From Alteromonas sp. C1M14 (lineage in GTDB: Bacteria > Pseudomonadota > Gammaproteobacteria > Enterobacterales > Alteromonadaceae): a DNA stretch of 64,000 nucleotides. Shown here in pieces: positions 55,868 through 64,000 of the stretch. A model generated the notes under the pieces. That model was not told where the DNA came from. It was given only the letters and a program-made list of their open reading frames with translations, and made no database searches. Location of the stretch: the NCBI RefSeq assembly GCF_018860965.1, contig NZ_JAHKQF010000015.1, positions 731,777 to 795,776 on the forward strand. Reading direction: 5' to 3'. The position numbers and the translations under genes were made by a program. How positions within the stretch are numbered: the first letter of the stretch is position 1; every line of letters begins with the position of its first letter.

Positions 55868-58246
55868 ATGACCCCTAATAGCGCCCCCCACCTTCCGCCT
55901 CAGGGACAAGGGTTAATATTAAGCCGGCGCACGCTGAGACGACAAAATAAAGACATCATCGAACTTTGGCTGGCTACTCCCCAAGGCGCGGTATGTGTAC
56001 ACTCTAACGAGCAATCTAGCGTGTGCTTCGCCGCCAAAACTCATAGCGCTTCCCTTTATACCCTCATTAAACGTCACCAGTTAGCCATACAAATAGAAGA
56101 TAGGGCCTTTCAAACCCTCGACCATGAACCGGTGATCTTACTGCGCAGCGAAAATGAAATGACTCAGCATCAGTTAAGGCGTTATGCTGAGGCAGAAAAC
56201 ATTGTTTTATTTGAAGCTGACATTAAACCCGCGGATCGGTTTCTTATGGAACGGTTTGCCTACGGAGCAGTAAGTTATAAAGGGACACCCAATCACCACA
56301 CCATTGTTGATGCCAATGTAAAAGGTTGCCAATTTCGTCCAGAGTTAAAAAGTGCTTCCATTGATATTGAATGTGATGAGCATGAAAATCTGTTTTCTAT
56401 TGCCATTGCCTCTGACAAGGGTAATTACGTCTTTCTTAACTGCGCCCATACATCGTCAGACATTCTGCCGCCTAAAAACTTGACCCTTCAATGCTTAAAA
56501 GACGAAAAGCAAACCCTGCTCACGTTTTGCCAAACCCTCATTCATCTCGACCCTGATATTATTCTAGGCTGGAATGTAAAACAGTTTGATATGGCCGTTT
56601 TGTATCGCATGGCCGAGCGCAACAATATCAAGTTAAAAATCGGACGCGCAGGCTCTGCGTTGCATGTAAGAAAGTGGGATGATGGCACCCAAGTGGCCGT
56701 TGACGTGCCTGGCCGCTGTGTAATTGATGGTATCGAAGCGCTAAAAACAATGACCTATCAATTCGAGCGCTTTACCCTCGATAATGTGGCTCATGAACTC
56801 CTCGGTAAAAGGAAGTTAATCCAAAGCGACGACCGTCTTGAAGAAATCAAACAACTGTACAAACAGACACCGGATAAACTGATCCAATACAACCTACAGG
56901 ATTGTATTTTAGTTAACGACATCGCCGCTAAAACAAAGTTAATTGATTTTCTGGTATTGCGCAGTGCTCTTACTGGATTAGACATGAGCCGTCCTGGGGG
57001 CTCTGTCGCAGCGTTTATAAACGTATATCTACCCAAGCTGCACCGGGCAGGATATGTGTCGGGGGTACGGCCAAAATCCGGCGGCTTAGCCAGTCCAGGC
57101 GGATACGTAATGACCTCGAAACCAGGCTTGTACGAAAATGTGCTCGTGCTCGACTTTAAAAGTCTGTATCCATCTATCATTCGCACCTTTCTTATTGATC
57201 CTATGGGTCTAGCAGAAGGACTAAAAGCGCCCGATAAGGCCATTAGCGGATTTAAAGGCGCCTGTTTTTCAAGGGATAAACATTTTCTTCCAGCCATCAT
57301 TACCCGGCTTTGGGCCCAACGTGATGAAGCGAAACGTACCCATGATACGGCGCGCTCTCAAGCGATTAAAATTTTGATGAATTCATTTTACGGCGTGCTA
57401 GGCAGTTCAGGCTGCCCGTTTTACGATCCTCGATTAGCCAGCTCCATTACCTTACGAGGCCACGAGATCATGCAAACCACGGCGAAATGGATTGAAGAGA
57501 AAGGCTATGAAGTTATATACGGCGATACCGATTCAACCTTCGTTCATATTGGCCAAGCCTGTGATGAAAAAGAAGCGCAAGACATTGGTCACGATTTACA
57601 AAACACCATCAACCAACGTTGGCAGCACAAGCTTGAACAGGAATTTAACCTACCCTGTCACCTAGAAATTGAATTTGAAACCCACTTCCATCGCTTTTTT
57701 ATGCCAACCATTCGCGGTTCTGAAGAAGGCAGCAAAAAACGCTATGCGGGGGTCACCGTAAAGGGGAACAAGAAAAAACTCATTTTTAAAGGTCTTGAAA
57801 ACGTACGTTCCGATTGGACTCCCCTGGCCCGACAGTTTCAAGAAGCACTTTACACCCGTATCTTTGACGAGATGCCCGTCACCGAATTTATTGTCGAACA
57901 ATTACGTACCTTACGACAGGGGAAATCTGATGATTTGCTGGTGTACAGCCGACGACTAAGAAAGCCCCTTTCCAGCTATACTCGCACCCAGCCTCCTCAC
58001 GTCAAAGCGGCACGACACGCCAATGCCCAGAACCTAGCTGCAGGCAAGCCACCCCGCTATCAAAATAGCACAACGGTACAGTACGTCATGACGATGCAAG
58101 GACCCCAAACCGTTGAACATGCAACGGTGCCTTACAATTATGAACACTACGTTGATAAGCAAATTAAACCAATCGCAGACAGTATTCTTGCTGCAATAGG
58201 TCAACATTTTGATGACATCGACAATCAGCAATTGGGGTTATTTTAA
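55868..58246 (+). CDS. polB: DNA polymerase II
   Basis: A 792-residue family B DNA polymerase, close in length to E. coli Pol II (783). Exonuclease domain: SASIDIECDEHENLFSIAIA (exo I acid pair), IILGWNVKQFD and the YNLQDC exo III region. Polymerase domain: LDFKSLYPSIIRTF (motif A), KILMNSFYGVLGSS (motif B) and YGDTDSTFVHI (motif C). It is used in repair and in restarting at lesions. It follows the TPR-GGDEF gene by 3 bases, an unusual partner; no LexA box was recognised in the window upstream. Confidence 0.95.
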   Translation: MTPNSAPHLPPQGQGLILSRRTLRRQNKDIIELWLATPQGAVCVHSNEQSSVCFAAKTHSASLYTLIKRHQLAIQIEDRAFQTLDHEPVILLRSENEMTQHQLRRYAEAENIVLFEADIKPADRFLMERFAYGAVSYKGTPNHHTIVDANVKGCQFRPELKSASIDIECDEHENLFSIAIASDKGNYVFLNCAHTSSDILPPKNLTLQCLKDEKQTLLTFCQTLIHLDPDIILGWNVKQFDMAVLYRMAERNNIKLKIGRAGSALHVRKWDDGTQVAVDVPGRCVIDGIEALKTMTYQFERFTLDNVAHELLGKRKLIQSDDRLEEIKQLYKQTPDKLIQYNLQDCILVNDIAAKTKLIDFLVLRSALTGLDMSRPGGSVAAFINVYLPKLHRAGYVSGVRPKSGGLASPGGYVMTSKPGLYENVLVLDFKSLYPSIIRTFLIDPMGLAEGLKAPDKAISGFKGACFSRDKHFLPAIITRLWAQRDEAKRTHDTARSQAIKILMNSFYGVLGSSGCPFYDPRLASSITLRGHEIMQTTAKWIEEKGYEVIYGDTDSTFVHIGQACDEKEAQDIGHDLQNTINQRWQHKLEQEFNLPCHLEIEFETHFHRFFMPTIRGSEEGSKKRYAGVTVKGNKKKLIFKGLENVRSDWTPLARQFQEALYTRIFDEMPVTEFIVEQLRTLRQGKSDDLLVYSRRLRKPLSSYTRTQPPHVKAARHANAQNLAAGKPPRYQNSTTVQYVMTMQGPQTVEHATVPYNYEHYVDKQIKPIADSILAAIGQHFDDIDNQQLGLF

Positions 58247-58327
58247 CCACTTGCCGCGAGCCCCCTGCAATCAAACGCACAGTCATTCCACCCATACCAG
58301 TATTTCGCTATAAGTGAAGGCGTAGAT

Positions 58328-58561
58328 TTGAATAACATGGTAATGCCAATGACGCAGTGGAAACTATTTTTCAATATAAAGAAATGGGGCTTTGTTTATA
58401 AGCATTTGGGGTTACTAGGTTTTGCTTGGGTAGCGAGTTTGCTATTTTATCACCTAGACTTTATTACCCACCACCAAGTGCCCCTCACTATGTTACTGGC
58501 CTTCTTTTCGTTGGAGTGGATGCAATTATCTCAATCTCGCACCTCCAACGAACAAACTTAG
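58328..58561 (+). CDS. Small membrane protein, unknown
   Basis: A 77-residue protein with two predicted TM helices (about residues 28-44 and 50-66). I do not recognise it. TTG at 58328 or ATG at 58337 may be the start. It follows polB by about 80 bases. Confidence 0.45.
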   Translation: MNNMVMPMTQWKLFFNIKKWGFVYKHLGLLGFAWVASLLFYHLDFITHHQVPLTMLLAFFSLEWMQLSQSRTSNEQT

Positions 58562-58680
58562 ATCAGCAAAGCTCGCTAAATTAATCAAATTGCTGGCCTT
58601 TCTAGCCAATATGAATGAGTATTGTTGTTAACAACAATAAGCGTAATGGTTGACGGGATAGTACAAGATTCCGTTAGTAG

Positions 58681-61600
58681 ATGATGAATACAGCGCAGTT
58701 TCATATTGGCGAATGGCAGGTCGATCCCTCTGACAACAGCGTCACGAAGGGGAAAGTTAAACGTGTGGTCGAACCCCGAGCGATGGACGTTTTGCTTTTA
58801 CTTTGCCAACAACACGGCGAGGTTGTCAGTAGCGATGAAATTATCTCCCAATGCTGGGTAAATATCGACGTCGGTGACAACCCTGTTCATAAAGCCATTA
58901 CCCAGCTGCGCCGAGCGCTAAATGATAAGGCCACCGCTCCTCAATATATAGAAACCATCCGTAAGCGTGGATACCGCATTATTGCGGACGTGGACTTCAT
59001 TTACGATGAACAAACTAAAGCCGCGGGGGCAAGCTGGACTCAGGGCTCGCCGTTTCCCGGATTACATGCGTTTTGTGAACAACACGCCGATGTGTTCTAT
59101 GGCAGAGCCAGTGCTGTCGATGCATTAATCCACCTTTTAAAAAAACAGCTGACCCAGCGACAACTTCTCACCGTTATTTTAGGTCCAAGCGGCAGTGGCA
59201 AAAGCTCGCTGGTTAACGCCGGATTACTTCCGCGCCTGAAAGATTGTCATGGTCATCACGGCATACAGGTTATCAGTGATACCCGTATCGATGGCGCAGA
59301 CGTCTCACCTTGCCAGCTATTTATAGAACTGGCCGGTGCTTTACTCGACTGGGAAATCAGCGAGACACCTATTTTTGAAGGTTATAGTGCCGAACAGTTA
59401 GCAAAACAACTACAAGATGAACCCGAAGTGTTACGAGAACACTTTGAATCCCGGTTAAATTTACTGACACCTAACGCCACCGCTCCGGCCTGCATATTGA
59501 TTTTTGATCGACTGGAAGCCGTGCTTTCTCATCAGCACATCAGCCAGGCAGAAAAAGAATTATTTTTTCACGTCGTCGACTGTTTATCCACAGGGACATC
59601 CTTGTTGGTTTACCTTATCTGTCGAAATGATTTCTATCCGTTGCTATCCCATTACCCTGCGCTTATTCAGTTGAAAAACCGAGGTGGGCATTTTGATTTA
59701 TTGCCTCCCTCTGCCATCGAAATGAGTCAAATGATTCGTTTACCCGCGGCGGCTGCGGGTTTGCTTTGGGAAAGAGATCCTCATACGGGCGTGGGCTTGG
59801 ATGACCGCTTATGCATGGATGCGGTTAACCACCCCGACGGCTTGCCTTTACTACAGTACACACTGCAAGAACTGTATTTGCAACGACAGGGCAATACGCT
59901 ACAGCTAAGTACCTATAACACCTTAGGTGGCGTAGAAGGTGCCATTGGCGTAAAGGCAGAAAGCCTCTATGCTTCGCTAGAAGCCCCGGTTCAAAAAGCC
60001 TTTGCTTCGATCATGTCAAAACTCATAAACCTATCTTACGGTAATGAGCAATTAACCAGTCGTTCGGTACAGTGGCGTAGTTTGCGTTCCCCCCATGAAA
60101 GAGTCTTTGTGCAACACATGGTGGAGCAGCGCCTTTTTGTGTCTCATTTACATCAATCAGAAGCCTGTTTTAATGTCACTCACGAGGCATTGCTACGCCG
60201 TTGGCAAAGGGTGCAGGATTGGGTAAAGCAACACCAATCAGCCCTCACAATAAAAAACCGACTTGCCCTACAAACCCAGCAATGGGTAGGGGATAATCGC
60301 AGTCGAGCCTTCTTGCTATCAAGAGGCAAACCTTTGGTCGAAGCCCTCGAATTACGCCAAGATGTCATTATTCCCCTTACTGATGATGAACATGCCCTGA
60401 TAGACGCCTCTGTACGCAGCGTGAACCAAAAAGGCTGGTTAAAGCGGGGCATTGTGGTCGCATTGACGTGTTTGACTCTCTTTGCCTTTGTGGCGCTCAT
60501 TAACAGTCAGCAAGCCCAGTCGATGGCAGAGCGAAAAAGGAAAGAAGCAGAAAATTTAATGGGGTTTATGATCGGCGATTTCGCCGATAAGCTTCGTAGC
60601 GTAAAACGTATGGACTTACTTGAGGGGATCAGTAAACAGGCACTGAAATACGTCGAGCAATCCCAGCAGGACAATGATCAGGGCTTTTTTTCCCCTTCAC
60701 TGCCTCCTCCTAGCTTTGAATTGCGTTTCCAACATGCTTTATCGTTACAAGCTATGGCCGAAGTTCGCTATTACCGGAATAATGTCAAAGAGGCCAAACA
60801 ATTTTATGAAGAGGCCCAAACACGACTAACGCAATTGTTAAAAGAAGCCCCTCATCATTTTGAATTATTAAAAGCCGCCGGTGCCAATGCATTCTGGTTA
60901 GGCCAAATTGCTTATGACAAGCAGGATCTCGACACCGCCCAACAGGCATTTAGTCGTTATACCGCCCTAAGTAATAAAATGGTCGATTTGTATCCAGACA
61001 ACGCTGATGCGCAACTAGAACTTTCCTATGCCTACAATACCTTGGGCAGCGTGGCATTCGAAGCGCAAAACTACGAACAAGCCCTCGATTACTTCAAACA
61101 ATCACTGGTAATCAAAAAACATCATCTCGCCTTTTTAGACGATACGACCCAAGCAGAAATCTATATAAACGATACTTACTCGTGGATTGCCAGCACGCTA
61201 ATTAACCTAGGAAGGTTATCCGATGCCATTGCCAATATTGAGTTAGCAGAACAACGGGCGCGCTCCCTTTACGAAAAAAACAACACCAATGCCGCAGTAA
61301 TAGAAGCCTACATTTACACTTTAGAGAGACTTGCTGACTACTTAACCTTGCGGGGTAACTACGAAAAGACCGTTTCGTTATTGCTGGGCGCTAAAAAAGC
61401 GGTGAAGGCGTTACTCCAACAAGACGCAGACAACAGTACATGGAATAACGATAATGCGAGGGTCACGGTGTCGTTGATGAAAGCGCTCTTGTATGCAAAC
61501 CATACCTCAGATTCCGTAGACTATGGAAAAACCTTAGATGAGCTTGAGCGTGTTACGTCTTCCGAAGATATCACCCACACTCTGAACCTCTCCCTTGCCG

Positions 61601-61965
61601 CTTTTTATCAAGATGAGAATCAATGGGCAAAAAGTAAACGCATACTTAATGAGTTAAACCATACCAAGGAAACACAAGATAGCGGCAATGGCAGGACTAA
61701 CGAGCGAATTAGCACCTTGGTATTACAGATACGACAAAGTCACCATGAGGGTGAAGAAGTAAAGCTGCAACAATATTGCCGAGACTTAGACGGCGTATCT
61801 GAGGTGCAAATGACACTGAATGCCAATCCTAACTATTTAATTGCCAACACCTTCGCAGCCCTGTGTTTAGGTAAACAAACTAAAAGCCAACAAATGTTGG
61901 TACAGTTAGCGGACCAGGACGTCACTGTCCCGCCCTATTTCAGTATCTTTAACAAGGAGAAGTAA
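58681..61965 (+). CDS. Winged-helix / STAND-NTPase / TM / TPR regulator
   Basis: A 1094-residue multi-domain protein. Residues about 8-105 form an OmpR/CadC-type winged helix (EPRAMDVLLLLCQQHGEVVS, then IETIRKRGYRIIADV). An NTPase follows with Walker A GPSGSGKSSLVN (from residue 168) and a Walker-B-like ILIFDRLEAVLS, fitting nSTAND/STAND signal ATPases. One TM (about 588-606, IVVALTCLTLFAFVALI) leads to a TPR-rich C-terminal part, probably periplasmic. So it is a membrane-tethered transcription regulator of ToxR/CadC topology with an added switch ATPase. The next gene begins right at its stop codon. Confidence 0.82.
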   Translation: MMNTAQFHIGEWQVDPSDNSVTKGKVKRVVEPRAMDVLLLLCQQHGEVVSSDEIISQCWVNIDVGDNPVHKAITQLRRALNDKATAPQYIETIRKRGYRIIADVDFIYDEQTKAAGASWTQGSPFPGLHAFCEQHADVFYGRASAVDALIHLLKKQLTQRQLLTVILGPSGSGKSSLVNAGLLPRLKDCHGHHGIQVISDTRIDGADVSPCQLFIELAGALLDWEISETPIFEGYSAEQLAKQLQDEPEVLREHFESRLNLLTPNATAPACILIFDRLEAVLSHQHISQAEKELFFHVVDCLSTGTSLLVYLICRNDFYPLLSHYPALIQLKNRGGHFDLLPPSAIEMSQMIRLPAAAAGLLWERDPHTGVGLDDRLCMDAVNHPDGLPLLQYTLQELYLQRQGNTLQLSTYNTLGGVEGAIGVKAESLYASLEAPVQKAFASIMSKLINLSYGNEQLTSRSVQWRSLRSPHERVFVQHMVEQRLFVSHLHQSEACFNVTHEALLRRWQRVQDWVKQHQSALTIKNRLALQTQQWVGDNRSRAFLLSRGKPLVEALELRQDVIIPLTDDEHALIDASVRSVNQKGWLKRGIVVALTCLTLFAFVALINSQQAQSMAERKRKEAENLMGFMIGDFADKLRSVKRMDLLEGISKQALKYVEQSQQDNDQGFFSPSLPPPSFELRFQHALSLQAMAEVRYYRNNVKEAKQFYEEAQTRLTQLLKEAPHHFELLKAAGANAFWLGQIAYDKQDLDTAQQAFSRYTALSNKMVDLYPDNADAQLELSYAYNTLGSVAFEAQNYEQALDYFKQSLVIKKHHLAFLDDTTQAEIYINDTYSWIASTLINLGRLSDAIANIELAEQRARSLYEKNNTNAAVIEAYIYTLERLADYLTLRGNYEKTVSLLLGAKKAVKALLQQDADNSTWNNDNARVTVSLMKALLYANHTSDSVDYGKTLDELERVTSSEDITHTLNLSLAAFYQDENQWAKSKRILNELNHTKETQDSGNGRTNERISTLVLQIRQSHHEGEEVKLQQYCRDLDGVSEVQMTLNANPNYLIANTFAALCLGKQTKSQQMLVQLADQDVTVPPYFSIFNKEK

Positions 61966-62325
61966 ATGGCTTTATGCACTTATAACTATACGGTTTCGGT
62001 CAATACGCAAAAATCCCCTCCGGTATATACCATCTATGATTCTGATGATAACCCTACCGATGGCCCGCTTTCTGTAAAGAATAAAAATACGGTGATTACC
62101 TATACGTTAAACAAAGACAGTAATCATCTTCGATTTATTGAACCTGAAATTTCCGGCGACCCGGATCACGATCTTTCCTACACCCTGTCGGCAGATGGTC
62201 AAACCCTCATTATTATTGATGCCAACACCGATGAGGAAGACATTTGTCTTAAACTGGTTACTATTCCGGGACGACAGACCTATATCAGCCCTGATCCCCA
62301 GATCTTAAATCGCCCTAAGTCCTAA
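61966..62325 (+). CDS. Small beta-rich protein, DP-EP-like family
   Basis: A 119-residue protein without signal peptide, mostly predicted beta strands, with IEPEISGDPDHDLSYTLS in the middle; it fits a family I recall under the name DP-EP from public annotation. No function is known to me. It begins at the base following the stop of the STAND regulator (TAAATG), so it is translated with it and probably is its partner or target. Confidence 0.6.
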   Translation: MALCTYNYTVSVNTQKSPPVYTIYDSDDNPTDGPLSVKNKNTVITYTLNKDSNHLRFIEPEISGDPDHDLSYTLSADGQTLIIIDANTDEEDICLKLVTIPGRQTYISPDPQILNRPKS

Positions 62326-62351
62326 CAGTCATTCGGTGATAGACCCCGTTT

Positions 62352-62381
62352 AACAAAGAAGCTGCGCTTTGCTTCTTTGTT
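62352..62381. terminator. Terminator after the STAND/DP-EP operon
   Basis: AACAAAGAAGC at 62352-62362 pairs perfectly with GCTTCTTTGTT at 62371-62381. It lies between convergent genes and can serve both; the T tract on the plus side is interrupted (TATTATT). Confidence 0.7.
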
Positions 62382-62382
62382 A

Positions 62383-63330
62383 TTATTCTAAACAAATTTG
62401 ATTTCTACCCTGAGATTTCGCTCGATACAGTAGAACATCGGCGGCATCAAGAAAAGAAGCCACATTTTGAAAACGTTGATTAACCTGAGTAGCCACGCCA
62501 ACACTCACGGTTAAAAACGGCACAGACCCCGTGGATAATTCTTTAAAGGTCAATTGGGCGATGTGTCGCTTAATCCTGATAGCCAACAGATGGGCGGTAT
62601 GGCTGTTGCAATGGGGTAGAATTAGCGCGAACTCTTCTCCCCCGTAACGTGCAGCAAGCGCATCACGATGGGGTAAACTGAGTTTAATGGTCTCGCCTAT
62701 ACGTTTTAAACACTTATCCCCAGCTAAATGACCAAAGGTATCATTAACTTGCTTAAAATGATCAATATCCAAGAGGATGAGACTTAAAGGCGTGGATTCG
62801 CGATTTGCAGAAGTCCAATGCTGATCTAGCATTTCGGCAAAATGATGCCGATTAGCAAGGCCGGTTAGTTGATCAGTGGTCGCTTTTTCTTTAAGCACTG
62901 AAAACTCCGCTTTGTGGGCAGTTAAATCGTGAATAATACAAAGATAAAGCGCGTCACTATTATCGGTACTTTTCTCTAATAAGGAGATAGATAAGTCAAC
63001 AGCCACACTGCTACCGTCTTTTCTGACCAATCTAACCTCTTGTGGGGCTGTGCTCAGATCCACCGCACAGCCGTAATTAGCACTTGAGATAATCTGTTTT
63101 TTCAAGGTTAGGCAAGTATCACTGATATATATAAGAATGCTCTCGCCAAGTAATTCTTCGCGCCGAGCACCAAATAAAGTGGCGCCATGATTATTGATAA
63201 TTTCAATATGTCCGCGAGAAGACAAGACCAATACAGGTTCATTTATAAAATTAACCATTCTAGGTAAATTTGCATCACCGTAATTTGGAAACACATCCTT
63301 ACTTAACACTTCACGTTTGTTGTCAGCCAT
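62383..63330 (-). CDS. PAS-GGDEF diguanylate cyclase
   Basis: A 315-residue cytosolic c-di-GMP synthase. A PAS domain (about residues 25-130; NEPVLVLSSRGHIEIINNHG) precedes a GGDEF domain with intact ARYGGEEFALIL. No RxxD inhibitory site sits at the usual place before it, so product inhibition may be weaker. The ATG at 63330 begins MADNKREV. It lies between the STAND operon and the rRNA operon end. Confidence 0.9.
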   Translation of the reverse strand: MADNKREVLSKDVFPNYGDANLPRMVNFINEPVLVLSSRGHIEIINNHGATLFGARREELLGESILIYISDTCLTLKKQIISSANYGCAVDLSTAPQEVRLVRKDGSSVAVDLSISLLEKSTDNSDALYLCIIHDLTAHKAEFSVLKEKATTDQLTGLANRHHFAEMLDQHWTSANRESTPLSLILLDIDHFKQVNDTFGHLAGDKCLKRIGETIKLSLPHRDALAARYGGEEFALILPHCNSHTAHLLAIRIKRHIAQLTFKELSTGSVPFLTVSVGVATQVNQRFQNVASFLDAADVLLYRAKSQGRNQICLE

Positions 63331-63446
63331 CTTATTAACCCCGTCTAACGCCCCAAAGAGAAAGCCATAGTACGAGATTGTGCAAACCGATACCTTCCGG
63401 AAACCTTACCTATTAACTATTTGTTTTATATATGATATTTAGAACA

Positions 63447-63482
63447 TCAAACGCAAAAAAGCCACCTTTAAACGTCGCTTTT
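63447..63482 (-). terminator. Second, imperfect terminator after the rRNA operon
   Basis: On the minus strand an imperfect AAGCGAC/GGTGGCTT stem leads into CTTTTTTGCGTTTGA. The last 15 bases repeat exactly those after the first terminator, suggesting a tandem T1/T2 arrangement or a duplicated operon end. Confidence 0.4.
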
Positions 63483-63715
63483 ACTTGCCTTTTAAGCCTG
63501 CAGCGTGCTGCATTCAGATAAGGACACCCATAACCTAAGCAAATAAAGAGTGTTATTTTTGCCCTGTGAACAACGCAGGCTAGAAGTGTGGTTGGGAACA
63601 AAGCATCAGTAGGGTTCAGGCCATTGCAGTGGCACGCCATTGCCATATACACAAAACGTGGGGGAAAGGCGGTTGGTTTTGCCTAAATCGGCGAGGCATT
63701 TTTAATGCCTCAAAC

Positions 63716-63750
63716 GCAAAAAAGGCCACTCGTATGAGTGGCCTTTTTCT
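63716..63750 (-). terminator. Terminator of the rRNA operon
   Basis: GGCCACTC at 63724-63731 pairs with GAGTGGCC at 63736-63743 around GTAT; on the minus strand it is followed by six T. It lies 17 bases after the 5S gene. Confidence 0.88.
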
Positions 63751-63760
63751 TGAATTGGGA

Positions 63761-63878
63761 GCCTGGCGGTGTGCTACTCTCACATGGGGAAACCCCACAC
63801 TACCATCGCCGCTAATGCGTTTCACTACTGAGTTCGGAATGGGATCAGGTGGTACCACATCGCTATTGCCGCCAGGCA
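63761..63878 (-). rRNA. rrf: 5S ribosomal RNA
   Basis: About 118 bases, reading TGCCTGGCGGCAATAGCG at its start and ending in a complementary CACCGCCAGGC, with the conserved CCCATTCCGAACTCAG core. The terminal stem TGCCTGGCGG/CCGCCAGGC closes the RNA. The matching 23S gene must lie beyond the window; bases 63879-64000 are the 23S-5S spacer. Ends may be off by one or two bases. Confidence 0.95.
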
Positions 63879-64000
63879 AAAAACTTTGTTTAACAATTTC
63901 GGAAAGCTTGATATCAATGTCAATCAGAGTAACTACTACTCTAACTTACTTAAATTAGTCAGTCATTTAACTTACAACACATAAGTATAAAGCTACTTAG

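Larger units (their letters stand above)
63331..63760. other. Region between the rRNA operon end and the GGDEF gene
   Basis: About 430 bases without a gene. It holds two terminator-type sequences on the minus strand, listed separately, and an inverted repeat GAGGCATT/AATGCCTC at 63693-63711. The remainder should hold the GGDEF promoter. No tRNA was found, although tRNAs often follow 5S in related operons. Confidence 0.5.

Noticed and set aside
63379..63760. A tRNA gene downstream of the 5S rRNA
   Set aside because: Neither strand shows the T-loop or anticodon-stem pattern; only terminator hairpins and a GAGGCATT inverted repeat were seen.
1..64000. CRISPR arrays, prophage or insertion sequences
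   Set aside because: No regularly spaced direct repeats, phage structural genes, transposase or matching terminal repeats were seen.

Overview
The window looks like a chromosomal piece of a marine gammaproteobacterium, most likely Alteromonadales (Alteromonas or a close relative). This rests on gene content: a cyo quinol oxidase operon, gamma-type asd, DNA polymerase II, an aryl-polyene cluster in the enterobacterial/Vibrio gene order, DMSP-lyase cupins, several c-di-GMP enzymes, and the end of an rRNA operon. It also rests on moderate GC and tightly overlapping operons. No phage, transposase or CRISPR array was seen.

Layout. 1-5.7 kb: tail of a DUF748-like gene, a DEAD-box helicase, a GGDEF-EAL c-di-GMP enzyme, and a porin plus PstS-like pair. 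5.8-9.1 kb: a divergent DMSP locus, with an exported DddY-type lyase on one side and a CorA-like membrane protein plus a second, small DMSP-lyase cupin on the other. 9.1-12.9 kb: a cysteine-synthase-like PLP enzyme, a DUF547 protein and asd. 13.5-18.9 kb: a small membrane protein and cyoABCDE, with an FNR-like palindrome upstream. 19-20.7 kb: an esterase and a small outer-membrane barrel.

21.0-38.2 kb: a complete aryl-polyene (APE) pigment cluster in the order apeC-D-E-F-G-H-I-J1-J2-[ammonia-lyase]-K-L-M-[flavin halogenase-like]-N-O-P-Q-R, followed by a lipoprotein and a phosphopantetheinyl transferase. An MIO ammonia-lyase probably supplies an aryl acrylate and ApeH activates it. ApeO/R/C extend it, ApeQ reduces, ApeI/P dehydrate, and acyltransferases, LolA-like and MMPL proteins finish and export it. 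The inserted flavoprotein carries the WxWxIP halogenase signature, so a halogenated product is possible.

38.4-45.1 kb: a PLD-VTT fusion with an EEP phosphatase, then a LysR regulator divergent from a TauE/SafE permease and a Tat-exported aminotransferase. The LysR-TauE spacer is about 790 bp and packed with hairpins. 45.3-53.9 kb: a chemosensory operon (mcp, cheY, cheA, cheR, cheD, cheB, a receiver, a CheC-like phosphatase, a histidine kinase) with no cheW. Its CheA has a repeated GFGFF linker motif, and the MCP and CheD share -EFF tails. 54-58.2 kb: a TPR-GGDEF protein joined to polB. 58.7-62.3 kb: a winged-helix/STAND-NTPase/TM/TPR protein translationally joined to a small DP-EP-like protein. 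62.4-64 kb: a PAS-GGDEF protein and a 5S rRNA with tandem terminators on the minus strand.

The best leads are the two-lyase DMSP locus with its unknown membrane protein, the halogenase-like and ammonia-lyase insertions in the APE cluster, the hairpin-rich LysR-TauE spacer, the aromatic linker motif in the Che operon, and the STAND regulator/DP-EP pair. All functions are read from sequence motifs only; no database search was run.
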